Below are positions 53,399 to 62,557 of a stretch of 64,000 nt of DNA, one piece after another. A program made the translations under genes and the position numbers. The DNA is from Arthrobacter sp. TMP15 (lineage in GTDB: Bacteria; Actinomycetota; Actinomycetes; Actinomycetales; Micrococcaceae). Each line of letters starts with the position of its first letter. The stretch's first letter is position 1. The stretch spans positions 2,294,001 to 2,358,000 of the forward strand of contig NZ_CP154262.1 in the NCBI RefSeq assembly GCF_039529835.1, in the 5' to 3' direction. The notes below the pieces were generated by a model. That model searched no databases, was not told the DNA's origin, and saw only the letters and a list, made by a program, of their open reading frames with translations.

Positions 53399-53945
53399 AA
53401 GAGTCCTTTTGAGGTCGACAATATTACGCCGACCAGACTTCCCGGCTCACCTTGAACAAGACTACCGCGCACTGCGCCGCCACCGTTAACGCTAACAAAC
53501 ATCTAGGACAAAACAGCAGTTCTAGACGAAAGCGGCGATCCCAGTGATGGCAAACATTCCATCAGGGCATCGATCTCGAAGTCTTTTTCGTAGAAGTAGA
53601 TCGTTTCAGTGTCGGGGAATATTTTGGGGATCGGTGGAAGTCCGTTGCGAGCAATACCCCTCAACTTCCAACTGTGTCAGGCGGAGAAATGTGCTCTCGG
53701 GCGCGTGGACGTTAGAGCGCTTAGAGAGCTTGGAAAAGCCGGGCACCACTGCACCTTTGGACTCAATGGAGGCGCCAGCTGGAGCCAAGGCTCCTGGCGG
53801 CGGCGGTGTCGTCGCTACTATGACCTCTGTCAGCTCTTTCACTCGCCAACTGCGCTTCACCCCGTGGGGGCGTTTTGACTATATGGTTGGCTCCATCTCC
53901 GTCTAGGTCATCGTTTCCCTGGTGGCCCCTCGATAACTTCACCCC
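53399..53945. other. Non-coding, probably degenerate stretch
   Basis: These 547 bp hold the nhaA promoter side and sequence with gene-like codon pieces but no intact frame. On the minus strand short pieces such as IYFYEKDFEIDALM and RSNVHAPESTFLRL are separated by frame changes, so an unidentified gene may have decayed here. I cannot name it. Confidence 0.35.
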
Positions 53946-54220
53946 AACTTCAAGGACTCTGTGCACTTGCTATTGACGGTGTTCCTCCCGTGGAGTTCCA
54001 TCAACTTGGTTGACTTCTACTTTTCCTCGAAGGAGAAAGTAAACGTTCCAGCGCTGCTGATGTCCTTCGCCGGAATCATTGCTCAAGTACCCTCCTGGCC
54101 CTGGCCATGTACACCGGGGCTACCACTCCCCTGCTTGGCACAGCTGATATCTCCTGGATTGTGGGTCTAGTTGTCAGCATCCATCTACTACCCAGTGGCT
54201 CAGCCGTTCATTCATCCGCC
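53946..54220 (+). pseudogene. Relic of an NCS1 nucleobase/cation permease
   Basis: Conceptual translation in three frames gives consecutive pieces of an NCS1 (purine-cytosine permease type) protein. First NFKDSVHLLL with TVFLPWSSINLVDFYF, then AGIIAQVP, then MYTGATTPLLGTADISWIVG, then SASIYYPVAQPF. Adding one base near 54090 and one near 54170 would join them. A segment after NVPAL also seems missing. Only the C-terminal third of a permease remains. It is in the same direction as the broken GH79 gene downstream. Confidence 0.6.
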
Positions 54221-55028
54221 CGCAGCGGCGACCTACCCGGCCTGCGGCGATTTCTCACCTGTTCCTACCGCTCAGCCTTGGATTGGGCGTGTCTTCGGAG
54301 CGGTGGCTGGCCTAGCGCTGAAGCGGTGGGGAAGTTCGGTGGCGCACCGGGCCATTTCTGGTGGCAATCTGGTGGCCAAGTCCGCCAAGTTGGCAGTGCG
54401 TTCTAGGATGATTCTTTCCATCAAGTTGCGCGCCGCAGCAGCAGCCGGACTGAGTCTCGGGCGATTGGCCACCGTCAAAGTCACGCTGGCCACGGCCGGT
54501 CCACTACGGCAAGGTGTGCTGTGAGCTTGGTCCGTTCAACCAGCTGAGCAAAGGCAAACCAACCTAGTCGCTGCAGCGGGTCTTGGCGGCTGTAGCCTGC
54601 ACCTAATTCATGGGCAGTGAAACCCAGCGCCTACTTCCGCTCTGCAGGAAGGTGCACCTCGCATACATGGTCAACTAGCACCGGTAGCTCGTTCTTGGCA
54701 GCCGCGACCTGCTGTTCATTCTGCGAAACCATATTGTGATTTCCCTTACACTCTTCGCATGGAATAACTTGCCATCTTTGGAAGGACTCCGGGTCTTGGA
54801 TCCCATCCGGACTAACCAGCTGTCCAACTACTCACTGCCCATCATGTGCTGGCGGCAACTTCCCTGGCTATCATTTTGGTTGGCTCAGCTAGCCGATTTC
54901 CGCTGGACGGAAGTGACCTATTGTATGGCAGCTTGAGTACGTCCACGGAAGTTATTGCGCACAGATTGACTCTTGCAGGACCCGAGTTTGGGAGGTCCGA
55001 ATTTGTCCACACCATTCTTGGAGCCTTT
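54221..55028. other. Degenerate intergenic stretch
   Basis: These 808 bp contain no intact frame with a credible start. Short open frames on both strands (for example a minus-strand piece beginning MVSQNEQQVAAAKNE that meets a stop after 35 codons) may be remnants. The last part must carry the promoter of the GH79-like gene. Confidence 0.35.
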
Positions 55029-56805
55029 ATGACCCCGCCCCGCAGCACCCCTCCATCCCCCGACGAACCAGAAGTTCCTGAAGCCACGGCTGCTGAGGAG
55101 CGCCACCCGCGGACCGCCGAGAACGGGCCGCGACGCAAGCGGGTGATTGCCGCCACGGTATCTAGCGCGGTAGTGGTCGTGGCCGTCGTGGTTTCGTTCT
55201 TGTCGGCACACAGTTGCTGACCAACTTGACCGCTACTTCCCCACAGGAAGCAACGCAGGCGCCGGTCATTACCAGTACAAAAGCAACTACTGCTGCCCCG
55301 GCAACAGAAAGGACATTCCCTGGCTTCGACCGCCCGGACTACGTTCAGCCTGAGATTCCTACCACTGCCACCGAGCCCATACAGGACACCACCATCACCG
55401 TCGGTGCGGACGTCTCCGGGAAAATCATGCCTGAGGGCTTAGCGGGATTGTCCTTGGATACCGACCACCTTGTCGACATGCAGATGAACCCTGACCAGTC
55501 GAACCTTGTGGATATCCTGAAGATGTCAGGCAATCCAGTTATTCGTTTTGGCGCACAGGCCGTTGACCGCAAATTTTTCTGGACGTCCACGGATGAGCTC
55601 ATCCCGAACTGGGAAGTCGTCCCCAGCTACCCCAAAGACATCCGCAAAGTGGTCAAAGTAACCCCCGAGGTTCTGACGAACCTGAAACATCTCCTCGACC
55701 GAGGTAACGCCCGAACTCTGCTGGCTGTGGACATGGGCCATTACGACCCAGAACGGGCTGCGGACTTCGCAAAGTATGCCCACCAAATCCTTGGCGACCG
55801 TCTGGTAGGTATCAGTCTGGGCAACGAACCCAACGGCTACAACCGGGTTGAGAACAAATACCTGGCTCTGCGACCTGCTGCCTTCACCTTAGAAGACTGG
55901 GCTGTAGAAGCCCGTGCATACTCTGCCGCAATAGCCGCAGCAGCCCCTGAGGTGAAAGTGGTTGGACCCGAAGTTTATAACGATGCCTGGTGGAAAGATT
56001 ATATAGCGCTGAATCTACCGAACCAAGGTGCTTTGACTTATCACAACTACCCATTACACGAATGCAGTGACGCCGCAAATTCAGACCGAGCGCGGACCAT
56101 TCCTATCCTCCTCTCGCGTCAGCTCAGTGACGACAGCGCCGCCTACGCGGCATCTGCAGTGAAGGCCGCGGCAGGTCACAATGTTCCGGTATGGAACTCG
56201 GAAGCGAACATTTCCGCGTGTCCCGGCTCCAACCAAACACTCAAGACTCACGCTTCCGCGTTGTGGACTGTCAACTATGCGATGCGCTCGGCGGCTGAAG
56301 GCGTGACCCAGCTAGATTTCCACGGAGGCCTCGAGGCGTGCAAAGGCGGCGCACCGGGCTCGCCGTTGTGTGACAGTGGTCCGTACCGCCAACCCAACGG
56401 CATAGTGACCATGCGTCCGCAATACTACGGAATTATGATGGTCAACAAACTAGGTTCCGGAGATTTCCTGAAATCCCAAGTAGACGGTAATAAGAACATC
56501 TACGCCTACCCGGTAAAGCACGCTGACGGCACCATGGGTGTCATGGTCATCAATCAGAATGACCCGCAGAAGCAGACGTCGGTTAACATAACCCTAAAAC
56601 TGCCGCAGCAGGCCGCCACCGGTACCATGACCCAGTTGGCTGGTCCTGAACTCGCCGCTCAGGACCAGACACAGATTGACGGCCTTGAGTCTGCAGGCCA
56701 GACTGCAGAAGAACAGGGAAAATTCCCGGTTTCAAGCCCGGCCAGAAGTCCGTTTCTGTCCCACTAAACTCCGGAACCGCGACTATCTTGAACTTCACGT
56801 TTTAG
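55029..56805 (+). pseudogene. GH79-like glycoside hydrolase with two frameshifts
   Basis: The intact gene would encode a membrane-anchored glycosidase. It begins at the ATG at 55029 (GGAG upstream) with a charged tail and one membrane segment (IAATVSSAVVVVAVVVSFL). This frame meets a stop at 55218. The catalytic part continues one frame over from about 55214, with an acid/base-type glutamate in ISLGNEPNGYN and a nucleophile-type glutamate in VPVWNSEANIS. A C-terminal beta domain follows. At about 56729 one base is missing again. Restoring it gives FKPGQKSVSVPLNSGTATIL and a stop at 56803. Relatives act on glucuronide-type sugars. Without a secretion signal the large middle frame (from TTG 55214) would be cytosolic, so the gene is probably non-functional. 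Confidence 0.75.
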
Positions 56806-56928
56806 GTAACAACTCCAAGATTGAACGGCAACGGCGGCCCTCCCAAAGGGTGCCGTCGTCGTGGCTCAAATCTATCTCCTTTCATCTGTTGACACAGAGC
56901 TGTCACCTGCTCCCGTTAGAATGGGCCG

Positions 56929-57534
56929 ATGCCCGCACTCCACATGCCCCGTAAAAAAACCATCTTCATTGCTGGGGCAGTCCTCGCGGCACTCTTCCTC
57001 GCGTGGCTCCTTACGGCTTATCAGCTGTTTTACAACGTCCATACCACTCCGGCAAAAAAAGCTGATGCGGTGGTTATGTTGGGAGGGGCCAGCAAAGAAC
57101 GTTTACTGGATGCGATGCTGCTACGCTCCGAACTTGGAGCCAAATATTTGGTCATCTCACAGACAGACACCCCCGGCAATGCAAGCGCGGATGAGTACTG
57201 TGACACTCACAGCAACGAAGCAATCTATTCCGACGTTGTGTGCTTTACCCCTTCCCCAATGGACACAAGAGGTGAGGCGACTGCACTGGGTAAATTGGCC
57301 ACACAACACCACTGGAAAACAATGACCGTAGTGACCTCCAGATACCACATCGAACGGGCTGGGGTCCTAATGAGTCAATGCATCAATGCCGAGGTCACCA
57401 TGGCATCCACCACCCCGCAATTCTCCACCTGGCAGTGGTTGCGCCGCTTTGTCATTGAGACGGGTGGTCTCCTCGAAGTCAATTTACAGCCGCAGTGCGG
57501 GGCCACATTGTCCGGGTTAGGATTGACCAGCTAG
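56929..57534 (+). CDS. YdcF/ElyC-like DUF218 protein
   Basis: This 201-residue protein has an N-terminal membrane segment (TIFIAGAVLAALFLAWLLTA) and a DUF218 domain. Family motifs are ADAVVMLGGASKERLLDAM and TRGEATALGK, with VVTSRYHIERAGVLM. DUF218 proteins such as SanA and ElyC affect envelope and peptidoglycan-precursor metabolism. It could be membrane-bound with an external domain. It precedes the glycan genes in the same direction. Confidence 0.8.
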   Translation: MPALHMPRKKTIFIAGAVLAALFLAWLLTAYQLFYNVHTTPAKKADAVVMLGGASKERLLDAMLLRSELGAKYLVISQTDTPGNASADEYCDTHSNEAIYSDVVCFTPSPMDTRGEATALGKLATQHHWKTMTVVTSRYHIERAGVLMSQCINAEVTMASTTPQFSTWQWLRRFVIETGGLLEVNLQPQCGATLSGLGLTS

Positions 57535-57568
57535 TCCTCCGACTACGTGGACTACCGAAAGGAAACAT

Positions 57569-57967
57569 ATGTCCGACTCTGTACCCCGGACGTCGCTAGA
57601 AGGGCGGCCAGTAGAGATCAACCCAGCCTCATCAGCTGGCCGGCACATGAATCAGCCGTTGAGATCTACTATTTCAGCCAGCTGGGAGACCAACCGAGAA
57701 CCCACAATCAACTTAGTCGCTAAGTGGGAAGCTGAGTACGGATCGACTCAGCTAGCTTGTGCCTCCAATGAGCTAATGAATCACATTACACCGACAGCAA
57801 TATCAGAGAGCTCACCGGCGGAAATATCCGCTGTTGCGGAAAAAATGAAGCTGCTCGATGAACGTCAACGCCAACATCGCCGCAAAAAACGCGTAGCACT
57901 TCTCGTCATAGTGACGGTACTCGTCTCTATTCCAGCGTTGTTGATTGCTTTACTTTTCTTCGTCTGA
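57569..57967 (+). CDS. Tail-anchored hypothetical protein
   Basis: I do not recognise this 132-residue protein. It is hydrophilic, with a basic stretch (DERQRQHRRKKR) followed by one C-terminal membrane helix (VALLVIVTVLVSIPALLIAL), so it would be a tail-anchored inner-membrane protein with a cytosolic N-terminus. AAAGGAAACAT precedes the ATG. It lies between the DUF218 gene and the 2-epimerase gene, with short gaps, so it may belong to the glycan operon. Confidence 0.7.
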   Translation: MSDSVPRTSLEGRPVEINPASSAGRHMNQPLRSTISASWETNREPTINLVAKWEAEYGSTQLACASNELMNHITPTAISESSPAEISAVAEKMKLLDERQRQHRRKKRVALLVIVTVLVSIPALLIALLFFV

Positions 57968-58011
57968 CGTACACTCTGATGAGGTCTGCCCATCAAAGTG
58001 AGGAAATATCC

Positions 58012-59154
58012 GTGCTCCGTATCATGCCCATATTCGGCACCCGTCCCGAGGCTATCAAAATGGCTCCGATCGTATCGGCCTTTCATGCAGATGACCGCTT
58101 CGAATGCATTGTCACAGTCACTGGGCAACATCGCGAAATGCTTGACCAGGTCAATGAATTATTTGGGATTGTTCCCAACCATGATCTGAATATCCTCCAG
58201 CCTGGCCAGACCCTGTCGGATATCTTGACCCGCACCATCAATGGACTCGATAGACTTCTCGCCGCCGAAAAACCCGACGCAGTGGTGGTTCAGGGAGACA
58301 CAACTACTTCTACGGCTGGCGCCATTGCAGCTTTCTACCGCGGCATTCCCGTGATACATGCGGAAGCGGGCCTGCGTAGCCACAACCTGCACTCTCCCTT
58401 TCCCGAGGAGGCAAATCGTAAAATTACGACTCAGGTGGCCAGTCTGCATTTAGCCCCAACCAGCACAAGCAAAGCTAACTTACAGGCCGAGGGAGTCAAT
58501 GAAGCCGATATTGTTGTCACAGGCAATACTGTTATCGACGCACTCTTGGCTACTGTGGGCAAGGAGATCGCTTTCACCGATCCTGTCCTGGAAGAACTTG
58601 CTTCGAGCGGCAAGAGGATTCTGCTAGTCACAACTCACCGTCGCGAAAACCAAGGCGACGCGATGCGCGGTGTGGGAAGAGCGTTGGCTCGAATCGCCAA
58701 ATCAGATCCTGAACTTGTCATCGTGCTCCCGGCTCATAAAAATCCAGTGGTCCGGGAGGCTGTCCTGCCTGCAATTGAAGGACTCACTAACGTGATCATC
58801 ACCGAGCCACTAGCTTATGGTGAGTTTACCCGAATGCTTTCTTTAGCAACTGTTGTATTGACCGATTCAGGTGGCGTCCAGGAAGAAGCTCCTAGCTTAG
58901 GTAAACCCGTCCTGGTCATGCGAGATAACACCGAGCGCCCGGAAGCCGTTGTGGCTGGGACCGTCAAGCTTATCGGAACAGATGAAGAGCGCATCGTCGA
59001 AGAAACAACACGGCTATTCCAAGACGCTGAGTACTTTGAGTCAATGGCATCAGCAGTAAACCCCTACGGTGATGGTCTCGCTGCCTCACGAACAGTAGCA
59101 GCAGCCGCACAACTCCTAGGCGTCGGTCAGCGAACACAGGAATTTATCTCCTAA
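58012..59154 (+). CDS. wecB: UDP-N-acetylglucosamine 2-epimerase (non-hydrolysing)
   Basis: WecB interconverts UDP-GlcNAc and UDP-ManNAc for surface polysaccharides. The 380-residue protein has the N-terminal IFGTRPEAIKMAPIVSAF and GQHREMLDQV. The substrate loop HAEAGLRSHNLHSPFPEE and TDSGGVQEEAPSLGKPVL are present. The GTG at 58012 is chosen over an ATG at 57979 because GAGG lies 8 bp upstream. A strong inverted repeat follows 33 bp after the stop. Confidence 0.95.
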   Translation: MLRIMPIFGTRPEAIKMAPIVSAFHADDRFECIVTVTGQHREMLDQVNELFGIVPNHDLNILQPGQTLSDILTRTINGLDRLLAAEKPDAVVVQGDTTTSTAGAIAAFYRGIPVIHAEAGLRSHNLHSPFPEEANRKITTQVASLHLAPTSTSKANLQAEGVNEADIVVTGNTVIDALLATVGKEIAFTDPVLEELASSGKRILLVTTHRRENQGDAMRGVGRALARIAKSDPELVIVLPAHKNPVVREAVLPAIEGLTNVIITEPLAYGEFTRMLSLATVVLTDSGGVQEEAPSLGKPVLVMRDNTERPEAVVAGTVKLIGTDEERIVEETTRLFQDAEYFESMASAVNPYGDGLAASRTVAAAAQLLGVGQRTQEFIS

Positions 59155-59187
59155 GACTTTATGATGTGATGTTAGTTCCGCATACCC

Positions 59188-59234
59188 AGATGGAACGCTC
59201 GAGTGCACGGAATGAGTAATCGAGCGTTCCATCT
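59188..59234. terminator. Perfect 15-bp inverted repeat after wecB
   Basis: AGATGGAACGCTCGA (59188-59202) and TCGAGCGTTCCATCT (59220-59234) are exact inverted copies with a 17-bp loop. It is probably a terminator; no T-run follows on the plus strand. Confidence 0.6.
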
Positions 59235-59346
59235 CATAACGATCAAACCACAATAATCCTCGAAGCATAAGTAGGCTCGCTGCGAGAGATTCAACGAGTA
59301 GTCGCTGATGGTAAAGATCACCCGTTACAGATGCCTGAAAGTATAA

Positions 59347-60912
59347 ATGTATAAAATAGACGTCTCGCACGCATCCATTTCAACTTCGAGCATTGCAGTT
59401 CTCCGAATGAAATCACGGATTACAGGCGCGATCAAGAGCAAAAAATTGCCTTCGCAATCTTCGATAATCATTAGTGCTGATGAACTTCCAGATACAGAAA
59501 ACAACACTGTAGCTTGGATTGAAGAGCATCTTGAGCATGACCTACGGAAAGAGATAAGCCCACGAATCCGGCTTTCAAGTCTCAGGCAGATAGTCAAAGT
59601 TGAAAATTGGCTAAGAACCCCGAACACGGATTGTAAAGAAGCTGAATCTCTCGCCATGGCCGAGATTCTACACTACTGGGATTTCATGGGAATCGTCTCG
59701 TTAGAGAATCGTGCGACTCGAATAGTGAATGATACGCTTCGACGTCTCCAAAGAGTCAAAAGTATTAAATCAAATTCAAGACTCATTTCGGTTTGCACCA
59801 AATATCGTGGATCGACTCCACTTCAAAATTCCCTACCCGGAAATATTATTAGTGGCTTGGAGTCTCTCATTGAACTCCATAATATATTGGTTGCAGATCC
59901 TCTTCGCGTTAAAAACATTATAGTTCATCCATCCAATCAACGATGCAGCATACTGCCCGATAGTACACGTAAAGCCTTAGAAAAATCGGCTACTTACTTG
60001 AGAGCTGAATCAGACAACACTACAATGGGCCGAATTATTCAAGGCTATATAAGCAGCCTAGTAAATAATCGGAAACAAGCCCACCAAACTATGTTAGCTG
60101 CGATATCTTCACAGCCATCACTTGTCATCTCATTCGGATTGGATTTGGGTGCAATTACTTATGGTTTCAGTTCGACGGACATATCATATGAGCCAGCGGC
60201 GATATCGTGGCACTCCGAAGAACCTATATCAAACACTGGAATAACCATTCTATATTCTGGAAATATTCCTTTTCTCCGTCGCTATCTTGGACGAATATTC
60301 TATTACCTCATAGCTCAGCCAACATTGTCGACACATATACACATAGTCGCAGACAACATGGACGCCACCGCATTTATTATTGAGGCTAATAGGCTGCTCA
60401 GTAACTTATTTGAGTTCTCGCACCGGGAATCAGTTCGGCCTTATATTTCTTGGTCGTCTCAAACTCCTCCTCGAGAAGTTGGAAATCTTATTACTTATTA
60501 TGCATGTGCACGTTATTTAGTCGCTGACGAAGTTATGAAAAGATATAATACGTCCATATGGATTCAAGATGTAGATTTATTTCCTACTGCGCCAACTATT
60601 TCAGCTAATCACAGGCTTCAAGAATACGATGTTGCTCTTGTAGAGTCAGGTGGTCTCAATTTCTTAGCTCCCTGGCGCCGTTATCTTGCTGGTAATGTTT
60701 ATATTAGTCAGAGTGATAACGGCCGAGATTTCTTGAAATATACCGTAGAATATATCATTTCTTTTCTTTCCGTGGAAGACAGTTGGATGCTTGACCAGAA
60801 TGCCTTAGACTGGGCGATTGAAAAATCGTCTACAGATACCCTAATAGGAAATATGAAATTCCTAGACATTCATCTAACGCAAACTACGATGAATGCTACT
60901 ATCGAGAGTTAG
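59347..60912 (+). CDS. Putative glycosyltransferase of the surface-glycan region
   Basis: I cannot name this 521-residue protein. The C-terminal half carries a DxD-type motif in IWIQDVDLFPTAP and the sequence DSWMLDQNALDWAI, both like nucleotide-diphospho-sugar transferases that read a sugar-nucleotide and a metal. The N-terminal half (1-240) has no clear match and looks helical. The gene is much richer in A and T than its neighbours, with codons such as ATA, TTA and AGA common, which suggests recent transfer. The ribosome site is poor. It ends 34 bp before an ISL3 transposon. Confidence 0.65.
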   Translation: MYKIDVSHASISTSSIAVLRMKSRITGAIKSKKLPSQSSIIISADELPDTENNTVAWIEEHLEHDLRKEISPRIRLSSLRQIVKVENWLRTPNTDCKEAESLAMAEILHYWDFMGIVSLENRATRIVNDTLRRLQRVKSIKSNSRLISVCTKYRGSTPLQNSLPGNIISGLESLIELHNILVADPLRVKNIIVHPSNQRCSILPDSTRKALEKSATYLRAESDNTTMGRIIQGYISSLVNNRKQAHQTMLAAISSQPSLVISFGLDLGAITYGFSSTDISYEPAAISWHSEEPISNTGITILYSGNIPFLRRYLGRIFYYLIAQPTLSTHIHIVADNMDATAFIIEANRLLSNLFEFSHRESVRPYISWSSQTPPREVGNLITYYACARYLVADEVMKRYNTSIWIQDVDLFPTAPTISANHRLQEYDVALVESGGLNFLAPWRRYLAGNVYISQSDNGRDFLKYTVEYIISFLSVEDSWMLDQNALDWAIEKSSTDTLIGNMKFLDIHLTQTTMNATIES

Positions 60913-60958
60913 CAGCAACTTCGTGATTAGCTGTGCGAGTAAATGTGGCTCTTCGTAA

Positions 60959-62275
60959 TTAGGCATGGTTGGTGGGTTTGATCCGGTACCGGCGGTGGTC
61001 TCCGGCACTGAGCAGATTGCGCAACCGGTAGTTCGAGAAGTTCCTAAACCCACGAGCAATCCTGCGGGTGGTTTCGATGACTCCGTTCACGGCCTCCGTG
61101 GGACCGTTCGAGGCCCCTTGGGTTTTGAAATATGTGAGTATTTCTTGCCGCCATGATTTCAAGGTCCGCCCGAGCCTAGCGATTTCCGGGATCGGGCACG
61201 ACGGGAAAGACGTCAAGGCTTTGGCCACGAGCTCCCGTCCTTTTTCTGGCGGTGCGTGGTAGATGGCCCGGACTTGTTGGTAGCACTGCCAAGCGAGCGT
61301 GACTTCATGTTTTGGATCCCCGGCCTCGAGCTTCTCGTTCAACCGGTCAATCTGCTTCTCGCTCAAGTGCTCAGCCCCGATCTGTAGGGAACGGCGGATC
61401 TGAAACAGCGGATCGCCCTTGCGGCCGCGGTGCCCGAGGATGCCTTGCTGCACCCTGCGGCGAACGTCATCAACCATTGTGGAGGCAAGTTTCACCACAT
61501 GGAAAGCATCAAGGACCTGGATCGCATCAGGCAGCTCGTCACGGATCGCGTTGGCATAGCCACGGAACGGATCCAAGATGGCAACCTTGATTCCTGCCCG
61601 GAATTCCGGGCTCTGGGCTTTGAGCCAGTCTGCGTATGTTTTCCCTGACCGGCCCTCGACCAGGTCAAGCAGCCGGGCATGCACGACACCGTGGGCGTCG
61701 CGGGTGTGGTCAATAATGCCAGTGACCATGCCCGAACCCGGAAAGCCGGTATGAACCCAGACATGCTCATCAACACCCAACGCATCCACCCCCGCCAACC
61801 GCTCACTCATGCTGGTGCGGCGTTCCGCTTCAGCCTTCACCGGCTTCCAGAGGGTGTGCCAGGAAACACCGAGCTGGTAGGCAAGGGCTGAGACCGAGGT
61901 GTCGAAGCGGGAGAGCGCATCAGTGGCACAAGTGATCGCGCGGGTGGTCAGTTTCGCCTTTACTGATGCCAATTCATGGGTCTCTGTGAAGGTCCCGGCA
62001 GGGCAGTGGGGGTCAGCGCAGCGCCATATTCGTTTGGCCCAATCTAGCCGGACCGGGCGGCCATGATCCGGAGTGTCATGCAGACGCACCACGCGCCGGC
62101 CGTAGCCAATAGCCACGACCCCACAGACCGGGCAGCCAGTGAGACTCTGGTCGGTTTCAACAGTGATGATTTGCTCGCGGGCGGTGTTTTCCACGGCAAT
62201 GACGTGGATACCTGGAACATCTAGGAGAGCGTCGGCACGCGCACGCCAGCCCGGGCAACAAGTAGCATTATTCAT
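60959..62275 (-). CDS. ISL3-family transposase
   Basis: This 438-residue DDE transposase has the N-terminal ISL3 zinc finger (CPVCGVVAIG, then IWRCADPHCPAGTF). A helix-turn-helix region follows. Catalytic aspartates lie in ALGVDEHVWVH and VAILDPFRGYANAI, and the glutamate in GPTEAVNGVIE. The start ATG gives MNNATCCPGW. The stop lies within the left terminal repeat, 12 bp from the edge. The gene has no frameshift, so it may still be active. Confidence 0.92.
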   Translation of the reverse strand: MNNATCCPGWRARADALLDVPGIHVIAVENTAREQIITVETDQSLTGCPVCGVVAIGYGRRVVRLHDTPDHGRPVRLDWAKRIWRCADPHCPAGTFTETHELASVKAKLTTRAITCATDALSRFDTSVSALAYQLGVSWHTLWKPVKAEAERRTSMSERLAGVDALGVDEHVWVHTGFPGSGMVTGIIDHTRDAHGVVHARLLDLVEGRSGKTYADWLKAQSPEFRAGIKVAILDPFRGYANAIRDELPDAIQVLDAFHVVKLASTMVDDVRRRVQQGILGHRGRKGDPLFQIRRSLQIGAEHLSEKQIDRLNEKLEAGDPKHEVTLAWQCYQQVRAIYHAPPEKGRELVAKALTSFPSCPIPEIARLGRTLKSWRQEILTYFKTQGASNGPTEAVNGVIETTRRIARGFRNFSNYRLRNLLSAGDHRRYRIKPTNHA

Positions 62276-62359
62276 GTCAGGGTTTCTTGTGAAAGTTTTT
62301 CTTAGTCGATAACCATTCAAAGAGACCCTGATGTCTCTCTCCTGCAGCCACGCCGCGCC

Positions 62360-62497
62360 AAGACGATTGAGGCAACGCCACATAACGCACATGGCCCGCG
62401 GAACTTCTCGAACTACCGGCTGCGCAATCTGATCAGTGCCGGAGGCCACCGTCCGTACCGAATCAAACCCACCAACCATGCCTAATTACGAAGAGCC
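62360..62497 (+). pseudogene. Remnant 3' end of a second ISL3 transposase
   Basis: The plus strand translates to TIEATPHNAHGPRNFSNYRL, then RNLISAGGHRPYRIKPTNHA and a stop. The intact transposase ends with RNFSNYRLRNLLSAGDHRRY and onward. Amino-acid changes and a weaker match upstream show a different copy rather than a simple terminal repeat. Confidence 0.6.
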
Positions 62498-62557
62498 GGT
62501 AAGGTAGCCTTAGTTAGCATGAAATCCGATTTAAAATAACGGAAGCGGAGAGACAAA

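Larger units (their letters stand above)
60947..62497. mobile_element. ISL3-family insertion sequence region with 98-bp inverted ends
   Basis: The region is bounded by GGCTCTTCGTAATTAGGCAT at 60947 and its reverse complement ending at 62497. One intact transposase gene lies inside. The two ends share 98 bp (60947-61044 and 62400-62497) with six differences, far longer than the usual ISL3 terminal repeats. No matching 8-bp direct repeats are visible (GTAAATGT against GGTAAGGT). The right end looks like the 3' end of a second ISL3 copy in opposite orientation. Confidence 0.75.

Noticed and set aside
53606-53860. Small minus-strand gene after nhaA
   Set aside because: The frame lacks a ribosome site and resembles pieces of a decayed gene split over frames.
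60939-62505. Target-site duplication around the ISL3 element
   Set aside because: The 8 bases on the two sides (GTAAATGT and GGTAAGGT) do not match well enough.
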